This document shows, piece by piece, positions 43,376-51,356 of a stretch of 64,000 nucleotides of DNA; within the stretch, counting starts at the first letter, position 1; the number at the start of each line of letters is the position of its first letter. The stretch lies in contig CAVQSV010000005.1 in the NCBI GenBank assembly GCA_963716095.1, positions 1 through 64,000 of the forward strand, read 5' to 3'. The DNA comes from Sva-07 sp963716095 (GTDB lineage Bacteria > Actinomycetota > Acidimicrobiia > Acidimicrobiales > Ilumatobacteraceae). Under the pieces are notes generated by a model, which ran no database searches, was not told the DNA's origin, and was given only the letters and a program-made list of their open reading frames with translations. Both the position numbers and the translations under genes were made by a program.

Positions 43376-43415
43376 CGATGAGCGAACCCCGCAGATCTGG
43401 TGTGTTCGCTCATCG
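43376..43415. repeat. CGATGAGCGAA palindrome family, copy f
   Basis: Arms CGATGAGCGAA / TTCGCTCATCG around CCCCGCAGATCTGGTGTG. The loop is nearly the same as in copy e at 25077-25116, showing recent common origin. It lies 3' of nudC on the minus strand, 45 bp upstream of the thiolase start. Confidence 0.85.
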
Positions 43416-43448
43416 CAGGCGGGGTGGCGGCTCCGGGGGTTGTCGACG

Positions 43449-44276
43449 TCAGGCCTCGGCGACCCACTCGTCGATCAGGCGTCGGGCGACGGAGATGCCG
43501 GGAGGAATCGTGGGCAGGTCGTCGCGGCGGTGCCAGTTGGCGTCGGCGATCTCGGTCTCGTCGAGCACGAGGTCACCGCTGACGTACTCGGCGCGGAACC
43601 CGATCATCAGGCTGTGCGGGAACGGCCACGGTTGGCTGGCCCGATACGACACGTTGCCGACCTGGATACCGACCTCCTCGGCCACCTCTCGCACCACGGC
43701 ACCCTCGAGGTCCTCGCCCGGCTCGACGAATCCGGCGAGGCACGAGTACATCGGCATCGGAAAGTTGACGCCGCGGGCGAGCAACGCTTCCTGGTCGGGC
43801 CCCGGCTCGCCACGGGTGACCAGCACGATCATCGCCGGCGCCAGGCGGGGGTAGGCGATCAGCCCGCAGGCCGGACACTTCATGCCGCGTTCGCCGGCGG
43901 ACAACTCGGTGGGCGTGGCGCATCGACCACAGAACCGGTGTGTTCTGGCCCACTCGACGATCTGCACCGCGCGGCCGGCGGCCATCCACTCGCTCGGCGC
44001 CGCCCGCCCGAAATAGCTGAAGAGGTCGAGCGCTGATCCGTACGAGGGGTCGTCGGCCTCGGCCGGGACGTCGACGGCCCACCAGGCATCACCTTCGACC
44101 ACGCCGATCACGTGGCGTTCCCACGACTCGTCGGCGAGTTCGGTGTCGACGAACACCGACGTGCCGATCACGTGGATGTAGCGATGCCCGCCGGCGTGGT
44201 CAGTGGGCGCGACATTCAGCGCGGCGTACAGGTCGGCGGAATTGGGAAGTGGTGCGGCTGGATCCATCGGGCTCAT
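43449..44276 (-). CDS. nudC: NAD+ / NADH-RNA pyrophosphatase (NUDIX)
   Basis: 275 aa. It hydrolyses NADH/NAD+ and removes NAD caps from RNA. A four-Cys zinc site (CGRC...CPAC) precedes the NUDIX box GFVEPGEDLEGAVVREVAEE, then the NudC signature SQPWPFPHSLMIGF. Length fits the family. ATG 44276 is used; ATG 44267 is an alternative. It is divergent from the nitrobindin gene across 41 bp. Confidence 0.94.
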   Translation of the reverse strand: MSPMDPAAPLPNSADLYAALNVAPTDHAGGHRYIHVIGTSVFVDTELADESWERHVIGVVEGDAWWAVDVPAEADDPSYGSALDLFSYFGRAAPSEWMAAGRAVQIVEWARTHRFCGRCATPTELSAGERGMKCPACGLIAYPRLAPAMIVLVTRGEPGPDQEALLARGVNFPMPMYSCLAGFVEPGEDLEGAVVREVAEEVGIQVGNVSYRASQPWPFPHSLMIGFRAEYVSGDLVLDETEIADANWHRRDDLPTIPPGISVARRLIDEWVAEA

Positions 44277-44317
44277 GCGTAGCACGATGGCGGGCGGCCA
44301 TCTCCTACGGTGATCCC

Positions 44318-44812
44318 ATGACCGTGAATCCACCCGGCGAGCTCCATCCCGACGTCGCCGTGCTCGCACCGCTGCTCGGCACGTGGGAGGGCGAGGGAAC
44401 GGGCGAGTACCCGACGATCGACGACTTCTCCTACGTCGAGTCGATCACGTTCGCTCACGTCGGCAAGCCGTTCGTCGCCTACACGCAACGAACCCGGCAC
44501 CCCGAGACCGGCGCCCCCATGCATGCCGAGACCGGCTATGTGCGTGTGCCGAGGCCGGGCAGTGTCGAGATCGTGATGGCGCAGCCGACCGGTCTCGCCG
44601 AGATCTACGAGGGCGCAGTCGTCGGAGGCGATGCGCCGCTGGTGATCGACGTTCGGTCGACCTCGATCGGTTCGACGACGAGCGCCAAGGAGGTCACCGT
44701 CACCGAACGGACGATCTCGATCACCGGTGATGTCCTGCAGTACACGTTCCGCATGGCCGCCGTCGGGCAGCCGCTGCAGCACCACCTGAGCGCCAGCCTT
44801 CGCCGAATCTGA
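44318..44812 (+). CDS. Nitrobindin-like heme-binding protein
   Basis: 164 aa beta-barrel. The opening GTWEGEGTGEYPTI and the central ESITFAHVGKPFVAYTQ are hallmarks of the THAP4/nitrobindin family; QPLQHHLSASLRR at the end carries the proximal histidine. Family members bind heme and isomerise peroxynitrite or bind NO, so a stress role is inferred. ATG 44318 is chosen. The stop shares two bases with a 41-bp palindrome. Confidence 0.88.
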   Translation: MTVNPPGELHPDVAVLAPLLGTWEGEGTGEYPTIDDFSYVESITFAHVGKPFVAYTQRTRHPETGAPMHAETGYVRVPRPGSVEIVMAQPTGLAEIYEGAVVGGDAPLVIDVRSTSIGSTTSAKEVTVTERTISITGDVLQYTFRMAAVGQPLQHHLSASLRRI

Positions 44813-44851
44813 CGTGTGACGATCGGTGTCAGACACCAACCGTCACACGTC
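44811..44851. terminator. GGTGTC-N-GACACC palindrome, copy 1, between converging genes
   Basis: GACGTGTGACGATCGGTGTC and its reverse complement pair over 20 positions with two wobble/mismatch sites around a single A. It begins at the last two bases of the nitrobindin stop and ends 5 bp before the peptidase stop, filling the gap. A bidirectional terminator is likely despite lacking T-runs. Confidence 0.75.
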
Positions 44852-44856
44852 GAGGG

Positions 44857-46866
44857 TCACACGGCGAGGTGGCTGGTGAACCAGTCGAGGATGATCTCGG
44901 CGCGCTGGACGCGGTGGACCGGAGAACCGGCCCGAGACAGCTCGTGGTTCTCGGCGGGGAAGCGGTAGTAGTCGACCTGCTTGTCGAGCAGCTTGAGCGC
45001 GACCCAGAGTTCCTCTGCTTGCGAGATCGGGCAGCGCCAGTCCTCTTCGGAGTGGATGATCAGCATCGGTGTGTCGATGTTGCGAACCGCTTCGATCGGT
45101 GAGATCCGGATGTACTCGTGGGGGAGTTCGAGGTGGGTGCCGCCGTGGAACGCGGAGAACCCCGTCGCGATGTCGGACGTCCACTCCATCGAGGTGGCGT
45201 TGTTGACCGCCCGTTCGGAACAGAACGCACGGAACCGGTCGCCGTGGTGGCCGGCCAGCCACGTCGCCATGTAGCCGCCGTACGACCCGCCGAGCATGCC
45301 GACCCGATCGGGGTCGCAGAACTCGTATCGATCGAGGGCAGCATCGATGATTGCCAGCACGTCCTCGACGTCGACCGTTCCCCAGCCGGAGCCCGGAGCC
45401 GTTGGATGATCGGGACCCATGATCGCCTGGCCCCACCCGGTGTGGCGGCCGCTGCTTCCACGAGGGTTTCCGAGCACCACGACGAACCCGGCCGCAGCCT
45501 GCATCTGGAATTCGTCGTGGAACGACTCGCCGTACTGCGTGTGCGGTCCGCCGTGGACGTTGAGCAGCACCGGGTACTGCTTGGCCGGGTCGAAGTCGGT
45601 GGGCCGCATGATCCAGGCGTCGATCTCGTCGCTGCCGTCGGTGGTCGGTGTCGTGAACCTCTCCCACTGCAGTGATCGGCGGGCGGTCGCGTCGCCCACG
45701 TGGGTTCGTTGCTCGTCGCCGACGTACAGCTCGGCTGGATGATCGACGGAGGTTCTCGTGCTCGCGAGCGTGCCACCAGCGGCGTCGAAACCGGTGACGG
45801 TGGTCGCTCCGTCGATGATCGGGGTCGGCGCCGTCGAACCGTCGGCGGAGAGGCGGTAGAGGCCGGTGTCGCCGCGGTCTTCGACAACGGCGAGCAGGCG
45901 CTCGTTCGACTCCCAGACGGGTGGGCGCGAACCGTTGGTGCTCTGGAACGTGCGGTCGAGGTCGGCCGAGATCCAGCGGATGTCGGTGTTGGGTGCGTTC
46001 ACGGAGTCGACGGGGAGAACGCCGATCTGTTCGTTCTTCGGGTACGTGCGCGAGTCGGCCGACCCGATGAACGCGACGAGCGAACCGTCCGGCGACACCG
46101 ACGGTGAGCCGTAGTTGCCGTCGTTGGCGGTGAGGCACCTGATGGCGCCATCGTGCTCACCGTCGGCGGCGTCGTCGTCGGGATCGGTCGGCAGGGGCAC
46201 CAGGTAGAGGTCGCTGGCATGGTCGAGGTCCCAGGTGTCGTGGCGTTGCGCCGAGGTGACGATCCCGCTGGAGTCACCGAGCCAGCAGGCACCGGCGTGC
46301 TGGAATTCGCCGGGCGTGAGGTTGCGAGGTGTGCCGGTGCCGTCGGCGGCGACCACGTAGACGTGCTGGGGTCGGTCGACGATCCAGTCCTCGCCGTTGA
46401 GGCGGCTGAAGAACCGCTCGATCTTGCGCGGCGCCTGCCAGGAGGCGTCCTTGGCCTCGTATCGCTCGTGGCGAGTGCGGCTGGTGAACGCCATCCACCG
46501 CCCGTCGGGCGACCACGCCACGTCGCCCAGTCCATCGGCCATGGTGCACACGGTGCGGACCTCGCCGGGTCCATCGACGGGGAGGACGTGCAGCGTCGAA
46601 TCGCCTCGTTGCTCGCCGCGCCGAGACGTGAAGGCGAGGAATCGACCGTCGGGTGACCACGTGGGGTTGGCGTCGTGATCGCCGGCGCTCACCGGGGCGT
46701 CGTCGAGCCAGACCTTCGAGCGGGTGGTGTTCTCCTTCAGGTCGGTGGTTGCCACGACGAACGCAACCCGAGTGCCATCCGGCGACACCGCCGGCTGCCC
46801 CACCGAACTCCGCCCGTCGATGAAGCGTTCGGCGATCGTGCGATGTGGTGAGGTCTCTTCACTCAT
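44857..46866 (-). CDS. S9-family prolyl oligopeptidase-like peptidase
   Basis: 669 aa. An N-terminal beta-propeller with WD-like repeats (SPDGRFLAF, SPDGRWMAF, SPDGSLVAF, about residues 25-400) leads to an alpha/beta-hydrolase domain. The catalytic Ser is in GGSYGGYMATW, Asp in HSEEDWRCPI, and His in AENHELSR. It is cytoplasmic (no signal) and cleaves short peptides or acyl-peptides. ATG 46866 fixes the start by family alignment. It is bounded at both ends by GGTGTC/GGGGTC-type palindromes. Confidence 0.94.
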   Translation of the reverse strand: MSEETSPHRTIAERFIDGRSSVGQPAVSPDGTRVAFVVATTDLKENTTRSKVWLDDAPVSAGDHDANPTWSPDGRFLAFTSRRGEQRGDSTLHVLPVDGPGEVRTVCTMADGLGDVAWSPDGRWMAFTSRTRHERYEAKDASWQAPRKIERFFSRLNGEDWIVDRPQHVYVVAADGTGTPRNLTPGEFQHAGACWLGDSSGIVTSAQRHDTWDLDHASDLYLVPLPTDPDDDAADGEHDGAIRCLTANDGNYGSPSVSPDGSLVAFIGSADSRTYPKNEQIGVLPVDSVNAPNTDIRWISADLDRTFQSTNGSRPPVWESNERLLAVVEDRGDTGLYRLSADGSTAPTPIIDGATTVTGFDAAGGTLASTRTSVDHPAELYVGDEQRTHVGDATARRSLQWERFTTPTTDGSDEIDAWIMRPTDFDPAKQYPVLLNVHGGPHTQYGESFHDEFQMQAAAGFVVVLGNPRGSSGRHTGWGQAIMGPDHPTAPGSGWGTVDVEDVLAIIDAALDRYEFCDPDRVGMLGGSYGGYMATWLAGHHGDRFRAFCSERAVNNATSMEWTSDIATGFSAFHGGTHLELPHEYIRISPIEAVRNIDTPMLIIHSEEDWRCPISQAEELWVALKLLDKQVDYYRFPAENHELSRAGSPVHRVQRAEIILDWFTSHLAV

Positions 46867-46885
46867 GCCGACCGACGGTACCGCC

Positions 46886-46920
46886 CGATCACGCCAGGGG
46901 TCAGACCCCAGACGTGATCG
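46886..46920. repeat. GGGGTC-N-GACCCC palindrome (family 3, copy 2)
   Basis: CGATCACG...GGGGTC-A-GACCCC...CGTGATCG, paired except for a 3-base step. It shares the N-centred GTC-N-GAC core with the other family-3 copies but with CCCC instead of CACC. It lies in the 74-bp gap between the DUF7064-like gene (ending at 46941) and the peptidase start. Confidence 0.75.
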
Positions 46921-46940
46921 ATCCCGGAGTGCTCCGTCGA

Positions 46941-47996
46941 CTATTCGGCGAGGCCGACGGGTTGGTCGTCGATGATCTGATCGAGGTACTCCGACATGCC
47001 GTAGCCGACCCGGCCCTCGAATTCGCCGGAGTGGATCGTCCACTTGGTGTAGGCCTCGGAGATCCGGGTCTGCAGCCAGTCGCCGTCGGGAGTCTGCCGG
47101 CGATTGCGCAGCGGGATCAGGCTGATCGCCTCGCCGGTGAAGTTCCATTCGCGATCGGAACGGCTGGAGCGGATCGTGCCTTCGATTCGGTCGTGGTAGT
47201 GCTCGTCGCCGCGGGTCTCGGTGGAGATCTGGACGTCGTCGCAGAGGTGCATCACACCGTTCTCCCAGACGAACCCGCCACGCGATCCGTCGCTGTCGCG
47301 CTTGGCCACGCGGCTGGCCATGAACCCGAAGTTCTCGTCGACGTTCACCGTCAGCCAGCGGTAGTACCACGGTGCCTGCCAGTAGCGCGGCCCCCACGAG
47401 TGGTCGCGCAGGCCGAAGCCGTCGACCTGCCACTCGCGTTCACCGACGCGCATGGTGCCGGTCGCCTGTACGAGTTGCTCGTAGTGCCCCTTGGCGAACT
47501 CCTCGCCCGGCTTCTCGTGCGGCACGTCGGGCTCGCCACCGAACATGCTCGGCCGGCCGGGCCCGGTGAAGGTGAGGTGTACCTCGGCCTCGGCGTACGG
47601 GTTGTTGGTGAAGGCTTCCTTCGGGTTGGCCATCTGCTCCGGCTCGTCGAGCACGACGACCTTGCCGACGTAGTCGATGCGGAGTTCCTCGAAGGGCTTC
47701 ACCATGGTCCACGTGAGTCCGGCGGCGTCGAGGGCGTCGTTGTTCTCGATCGCCGGCCGCTTGAACATGAAGCCCACCTGCCGGTTGCCGCCTTCGACGC
47801 CATCCTGATTCGGGGCCGGCAGGTAGAGGCACACGGTCATCTCGGCGGTGCCCTCGTTGGCCCGGTTGCCCATCCGGAACCACCCGCCCACGCCTTGGGC
47901 GGGGTCGAACGCATTGATGTACATGCTCTCGTTGAAGTTGGACTCGGGGCCCAACTCGTGCATGTATTCGTCGGATTCGTCGAGACGTACAGCCAT
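46941..47996 (-). CDS. DUF7064/7065-type protein (CrtC-like fold)
   Basis: 351 aa. Not an assigned enzyme. It is a beta-rich protein with the family landmark GFGLRDHSWGPRYW and YYRWLTVNVDENFGFMASR, resembling the lipocalin-like tandem fold of hydroxyneurosporene-dehydrogenase-type proteins. Such genes often sit with TetR regulators and lipid/steroid catabolic genes. The ATG at 47996 gives MAVRLDESDEYMHEL. A tetR gene lies 73 bp upstream in the same direction, so the two could be co-expressed. Confidence 0.75.
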   Translation of the reverse strand: MAVRLDESDEYMHELGPESNFNESMYINAFDPAQGVGGWFRMGNRANEGTAEMTVCLYLPAPNQDGVEGGNRQVGFMFKRPAIENNDALDAAGLTWTMVKPFEELRIDYVGKVVVLDEPEQMANPKEAFTNNPYAEAEVHLTFTGPGRPSMFGGEPDVPHEKPGEEFAKGHYEQLVQATGTMRVGEREWQVDGFGLRDHSWGPRYWQAPWYYRWLTVNVDENFGFMASRVAKRDSDGSRGGFVWENGVMHLCDDVQISTETRGDEHYHDRIEGTIRSSRSDREWNFTGEAISLIPLRNRRQTPDGDWLQTRISEAYTKWTIHSGEFEGRVGYGMSEYLDQIIDDQPVGLAE

Positions 47997-48069
47997 CTCG
48001 ACGACGGTACGAGAGTCGGCGCGTCGCGGTCGGGTCGGAACTCTCGACAGCGGCACTCTCGAGACGTCG

Positions 48070-48660
48070 TCAGTTCTGCGGCGTCGCGAGCGCAGCGGTC
48101 ACCCTCGAGGCGAGCTGATCAGCGACGTCGCGGTCGATCGGTTCACCGGTGAGCAGGAATCGCAGCCACAGCGGTCCCACGAGCATCTCGATCGCGAGCA
48201 CGGCGTCGGTGTCGTGGGGAACGTCTCCTCGCGCGGCGGCTCGTTCGATGATCGCCGTCGAAGCCGCCAGCCGGTTGGACCAGAACTCGTGCATTCCGGC
48301 GGAACCCTCGGCGGTGGTGAGCGACGCAGCGACCAGTGCGCGGGTGGTCGCCGCGGTTGCCTCGAGATTCGCCGCCACCGCCCTGGCGAGCAACCGCAGG
48401 TCGGTGGCGAGGTCGCCGGTGTCGGGAAGGGGGACGTGGTCGTCGGCGTGTGCCAACGCGGCGTCGGCGACGAGGTCTGCCTTGGTGGGCCAGTGCCGAT
48501 ACACCGTGGTCTTGTGGACGCCGGCCCGTCCGGCCACGTCGTCGATGCTCAGCGACTGGAAGCCCACCGCTCGAAGCTCGTCGAAGGCTGCGCCGAGCAC
48601 CGCCTCACGGACGCGTGCGGATCGGCCGCCGGTGCGACGTCGTGGGGTGCTGGAGCTCAT
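48070..48660 (-). CDS. TetR-family transcriptional regulator
   Basis: 196 aa. An N-terminal helix-turn-helix is plain: LSIDDVAGRAGVHKTTVYRHW (about residues 37-57). The C-terminal ligand-binding domain is of the TetR_C_11-like type with helices rich in Ala/Leu. It probably represses itself and the divergent SRPBCC gene; two small palindromes in the 81-bp gap are the likely operator. ATG at 48660 is supported by the MSSSTPRRRTGG start. Confidence 0.92.
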   Translation of the reverse strand: MSSSTPRRRTGGRSARVREAVLGAAFDELRAVGFQSLSIDDVAGRAGVHKTTVYRHWPTKADLVADAALAHADDHVPLPDTGDLATDLRLLARAVAANLEATAATTRALVAASLTTAEGSAGMHEFWSNRLAASTAIIERAAARGDVPHDTDAVLAIEMLVGPLWLRFLLTGEPIDRDVADQLASRVTAALATPQN

Positions 48661-48674
48661 CGTTCCATCTTAAC

Positions 48675-48709
48675 GCAACAAAAGTTGCAATAGGAGTGCA
48701 TCTGATGCA
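48675..48709. promoter_or_regulatory. Two small palindromes, likely TetR operator region
   Basis: GCAAC-AAAA-GTTGC (48675-48688) and TGCATC-T-GATGCA (48697-48709) sit side by side between the divergent tetR and SRPBCC starts. This position and symmetry fit a TetR-dimer operator that controls both genes. Confidence 0.6.
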
Positions 48710-48741
48710 GACTGGCGACGGAGCCAACGAGAGGATCAGCC

Positions 48742-49176
48742 ATGCACCACGCCATCACCACCGAGATCGAGATCGACGCACCGCCCACCGACGTCTGGGC
48801 AGCGCTCGTCGATCTCGATCGCTACGCCGAGTGGAATCCGTTCATCACCGAAGCAGCAGGCGAGGCGAAGGTCGGCGAACGATTGACCAACCGAATGCAA
48901 CCGCCGGGCGAGCGAGCGATGACTTTTCGGCCAGAGGTCACCGTGGTCGAACCCGACGCGACCTTCGAATGGCTCGGACGCCTCGGTGTGTCCGGCGTGT
49001 TCGACGGCCGGCATCGGTTCGCCCTCACCGAACTTCCCGACGGGCGCACCCGACTGGTCCAGTCGGAGCAGTTCTCCGGGCTGCTCGTCCGGCTGATGCG
49101 AAAGCGACTCGACGGCGGGACGGTCGCCGGCTTCGAGGCGATGAACGAAGCGCTCGCAGCCCATGTGACGAAGTAG
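48742..49176 (+). CDS. SRPBCC-family protein
   Basis: 144 aa, START-like hydrophobic-ligand-binding fold: the N-terminus IEIDAPPTDVWAALVDLDRY and the pocket strand PEVTVVEPDATFEWLG are typical. Members bind lipids, polyketides or aromatic compounds; the ligand here is unknown. The start lies 81 bp from the divergent tetR, making the regulator its probable controller. The TauD-type dioxygenase gene follows 51 bp downstream. Confidence 0.88.
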   Translation: MHHAITTEIEIDAPPTDVWAALVDLDRYAEWNPFITEAAGEAKVGERLTNRMQPPGERAMTFRPEVTVVEPDATFEWLGRLGVSGVFDGRHRFALTELPDGRTRLVQSEQFSGLLVRLMRKRLDGGTVAGFEAMNEALAAHVTK

Positions 49177-49227
49177 GTTCTGCGCGAGGCGGCGCCGCAG
49201 TGGTGCACCACATTCCGAGGGGACCAC

Positions 49228-50232
49228 ATGAGCATCACCGACGACGACCTCGAGACCACCAACTCGAGAGTCGCAAAGCTCGAAGGCATCAACCCATCGC
49301 CCGACATCGGCGAGTTCAATGCCCGCAAGCTGCACTTCGGCCCCGACAGGGCCGCCATCGGGCCGGTTGCTCACCTGGCCGCTGAACGCATTCGGCTGAC
49401 CGCGCTCGAGTGGGAGCACTTCGAGGTCCGCCAGGTCGGCGCCACCCTCGGAGGCATCGTCAAGGGGCTCGACCTCTCGAAACCGCTCGCCGACGAGGTG
49501 TTCGAAGAACTCGCCCGTGCATGGACCGAGTACAAGGTGCTGTTCTTCCGCGATCAGGTCCTCACCGCACAGCAGCACGTCGACTTCGCCCGTCGTTTCG
49601 GTGAACTCGAAGTGCACCCGTTCTTCCAGAGCAATGACGAGCTGCCCGAGCTCGTCCGCTTCGCGAAAGACGCCGACACCGGGGGCTACGAGAACGGCTG
49701 GCATCACGACGTCACCTGGCGCGAGGTGCCGTCGAAGGGCGCGATCCTGCGGGCCGTCGAAGTTCCCGACACCGGTGGCGACACCCTGTTCTGCGACATG
49801 AATGCCGCATACGAGGGTCTGTCCGACGAGCTGAAGGACCGCATCGAGGGCCTCGCTGCCGAGCACGACTACATGCAGGCGTTCGGCGGCACGGTCGAAG
49901 GCGCCGATGCCGATGCGTTGCGAGAGAAGTATCCGATCGTCGAGCACCCCGTGGTGGTCCGCCACCCGATCTCAGGCGACCGGTTGCTGTACGTCAATCG
50001 ATTCTTCACCTCGCGCATCGTCGGCCTCGATCCCGCCGAGTCCGACGAGCTGCTCGTCACGTTGTTCGCGCAAGCGAACACGCTCGAGTACCACTGCCGG
50101 TTGCACTGGCACCCGAACTCGATTGCGATGTGGGACAACCTGGCGGTGCAGCACTACGCATCCAGCGACTACTGGCCCGACGTGCGGGTCATGGAGCGTG
50201 CGAGCATCGTCGGTACCCGCCCGACCTTCTGA
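49228..50232 (+). CDS. TauD/TfdA-family 2-oxoglutarate Fe(II) dioxygenase
   Basis: 334 aa. The iron-binding HxD is in NGWHHDVTW and the distal His in LAVQHYASSDYWP; the oxoglutarate-binding Arg is expected near DVRVMERASI. Substrates in this family include taurine, other sulfonates and 2,4-D. The first ~45 residues are a non-conserved extension. ATG 49228 has GAGGGGACC upstream. The next gene, ComB-like, begins 13 bp later; both families touch organosulfonates. Confidence 0.92.
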   Translation: MSITDDDLETTNSRVAKLEGINPSPDIGEFNARKLHFGPDRAAIGPVAHLAAERIRLTALEWEHFEVRQVGATLGGIVKGLDLSKPLADEVFEELARAWTEYKVLFFRDQVLTAQQHVDFARRFGELEVHPFFQSNDELPELVRFAKDADTGGYENGWHHDVTWREVPSKGAILRAVEVPDTGGDTLFCDMNAAYEGLSDELKDRIEGLAAEHDYMQAFGGTVEGADADALREKYPIVEHPVVVRHPISGDRLLYVNRFFTSRIVGLDPAESDELLVTLFAQANTLEYHCRLHWHPNSIAMWDNLAVQHYASSDYWPDVRVMERASIVGTRPTF

Positions 50233-50245
50233 GTCGGAGACCGCT

Positions 50246-50938
50246 GTGACCAGGCAGCTCGCCCGGTGGGAACTCGACGGGGTCGACGGGGCCGTCGTCG
50301 TGATCGACGTGATCCGGGCGTTCACGACCGCCGCCTACGCGTTCGCATCTGGCGCCGTGGAGATCTATCTGGTCGGCACCGTCGACGAGGCAGTGGCGTT
50401 CAAGGCTGACCATCCCGGAACGTTGGCGATGGGAGAGGATCACGGCCGTCGGCCAGACGGGTTCGACCTTCCCAACTCGCCTTCGATGGCACGTGAAGCG
50501 GACCTCGACGGGAGGACAATGGTCCAGCGCACCTCGGCGGGAACCCAGGGTGTCGTGCATGCGGTCGACGCGACTCGTATGTGGGCGGCCAGTCTCGTCG
50601 TCGCCTCCGCAACGGCGCGGGCCGTCGAAACTGCCGGACTCGGAGCGCCGTCGTACGTGATCACCGGCCGCTTCGAGGATCGGCCGGACCGCGGCGCCGA
50701 CGACGTGCTCACCGCCGAACTGATCGAACGGGCCCGCGTCGGAGAACCGCTCGAGGCGCAAGCGACCGCCGCTGCGCTGTTGAACACCGAGGAGGCAGCG
50801 AGGACGCTGTTGCTCGGCCCGCCGCATGTCGACCCCTGCGACATCGAACTCGCCGCAGCGGTCGATGCGTTCGACTTCGCGATGGAAGTCGAACGCACCG
50901 AGTTGGGGCTTCGCCTCGTCGCGACACTGGTCGAGTAG
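50246..50938 (+). CDS. ComB-like 2-phosphosulfolactate phosphatase
   Basis: 230 aa. The family core is present: VVVIDVIRAFTTAAYAF, GEDHGRRPDGFDLPNSPS and MVQRTSAGTQGV, which in ComB form the phosphate and metal site. In archaea and some bacteria it removes phosphate from 2-phosphosulfolactate (coenzyme M or sulfolactate synthesis); many actinobacterial homologues have no known product. GTG 50246 is used. It directly follows the TauD-type dioxygenase, suggesting a sulfonate-related unit. Confidence 0.85.
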   Translation: MTRQLARWELDGVDGAVVVIDVIRAFTTAAYAFASGAVEIYLVGTVDEAVAFKADHPGTLAMGEDHGRRPDGFDLPNSPSMAREADLDGRTMVQRTSAGTQGVVHAVDATRMWAASLVVASATARAVETAGLGAPSYVITGRFEDRPDRGADDVLTAELIERARVGEPLEAQATAAALLNTEEAARTLLLGPPHVDPCDIELAAAVDAFDFAMEVERTELGLRLVATLVE

Positions 50939-51051
50939 GTCCCGGGCCCCTCGAGCGGTTGCGCAGCCGGCCAGATCGGTCGTCGCGCGTGAGCCGGGCG
51001 GGCGAGCTTCCGTCTCAGTGCAGTTCGGCCCTGGTCGCTGCTGTCGCGATG

Positions 51052-51339
51052 TCAGGTCGGCTCGTTCGGTTCGAACATCTCGAGCTGCTCCCACGTGACG
51101 GCCACGTCGCTCACGACGTGCCAACGCAACCGGCCGCGAGAACCCGGCCGCCGGATCTCGACCCGCTCGGCGCGCAACGAACGGGCCGATCCGTCCGGGT
51201 CGCGGATCGCGATGCTTCCGTCGTGCTCGATCCCGACCACCCGGCCGACCACCCAGCGGCCCTTGTCGGTTCGGCGGAACCTGATCGGTTCGCCCATCCG
51301 CAGCCCGAGCCGGGCGAGCGATGCGGGAGAGCGGTGCAT
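51052..51339 (-). CDS. Small conserved hypothetical protein
   Basis: 95 aa, no recognised family. Its central part (MGEPIRFRRTDKGRWVVGRVVGIEHDGSIAIRD) has an SH3-like/OB-like strand pattern with basic and Trp residues, suggesting nucleic-acid or protein binding, by inference only. An internal ATG at MGEPIRFRR could be the true start. It follows the SDR gene in the same direction with a 17-bp gap. Confidence 0.6.
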   Translation of the reverse strand: MHRSPASLARLGLRMGEPIRFRRTDKGRWVVGRVVGIEHDGSIAIRDPDGSARSLRAERVEIRRPGSRGRLRWHVVSDVAVTWEQLEMFEPNEPT

Positions 51340-51356
51340 GTGGGTGAGCGGTCGGG

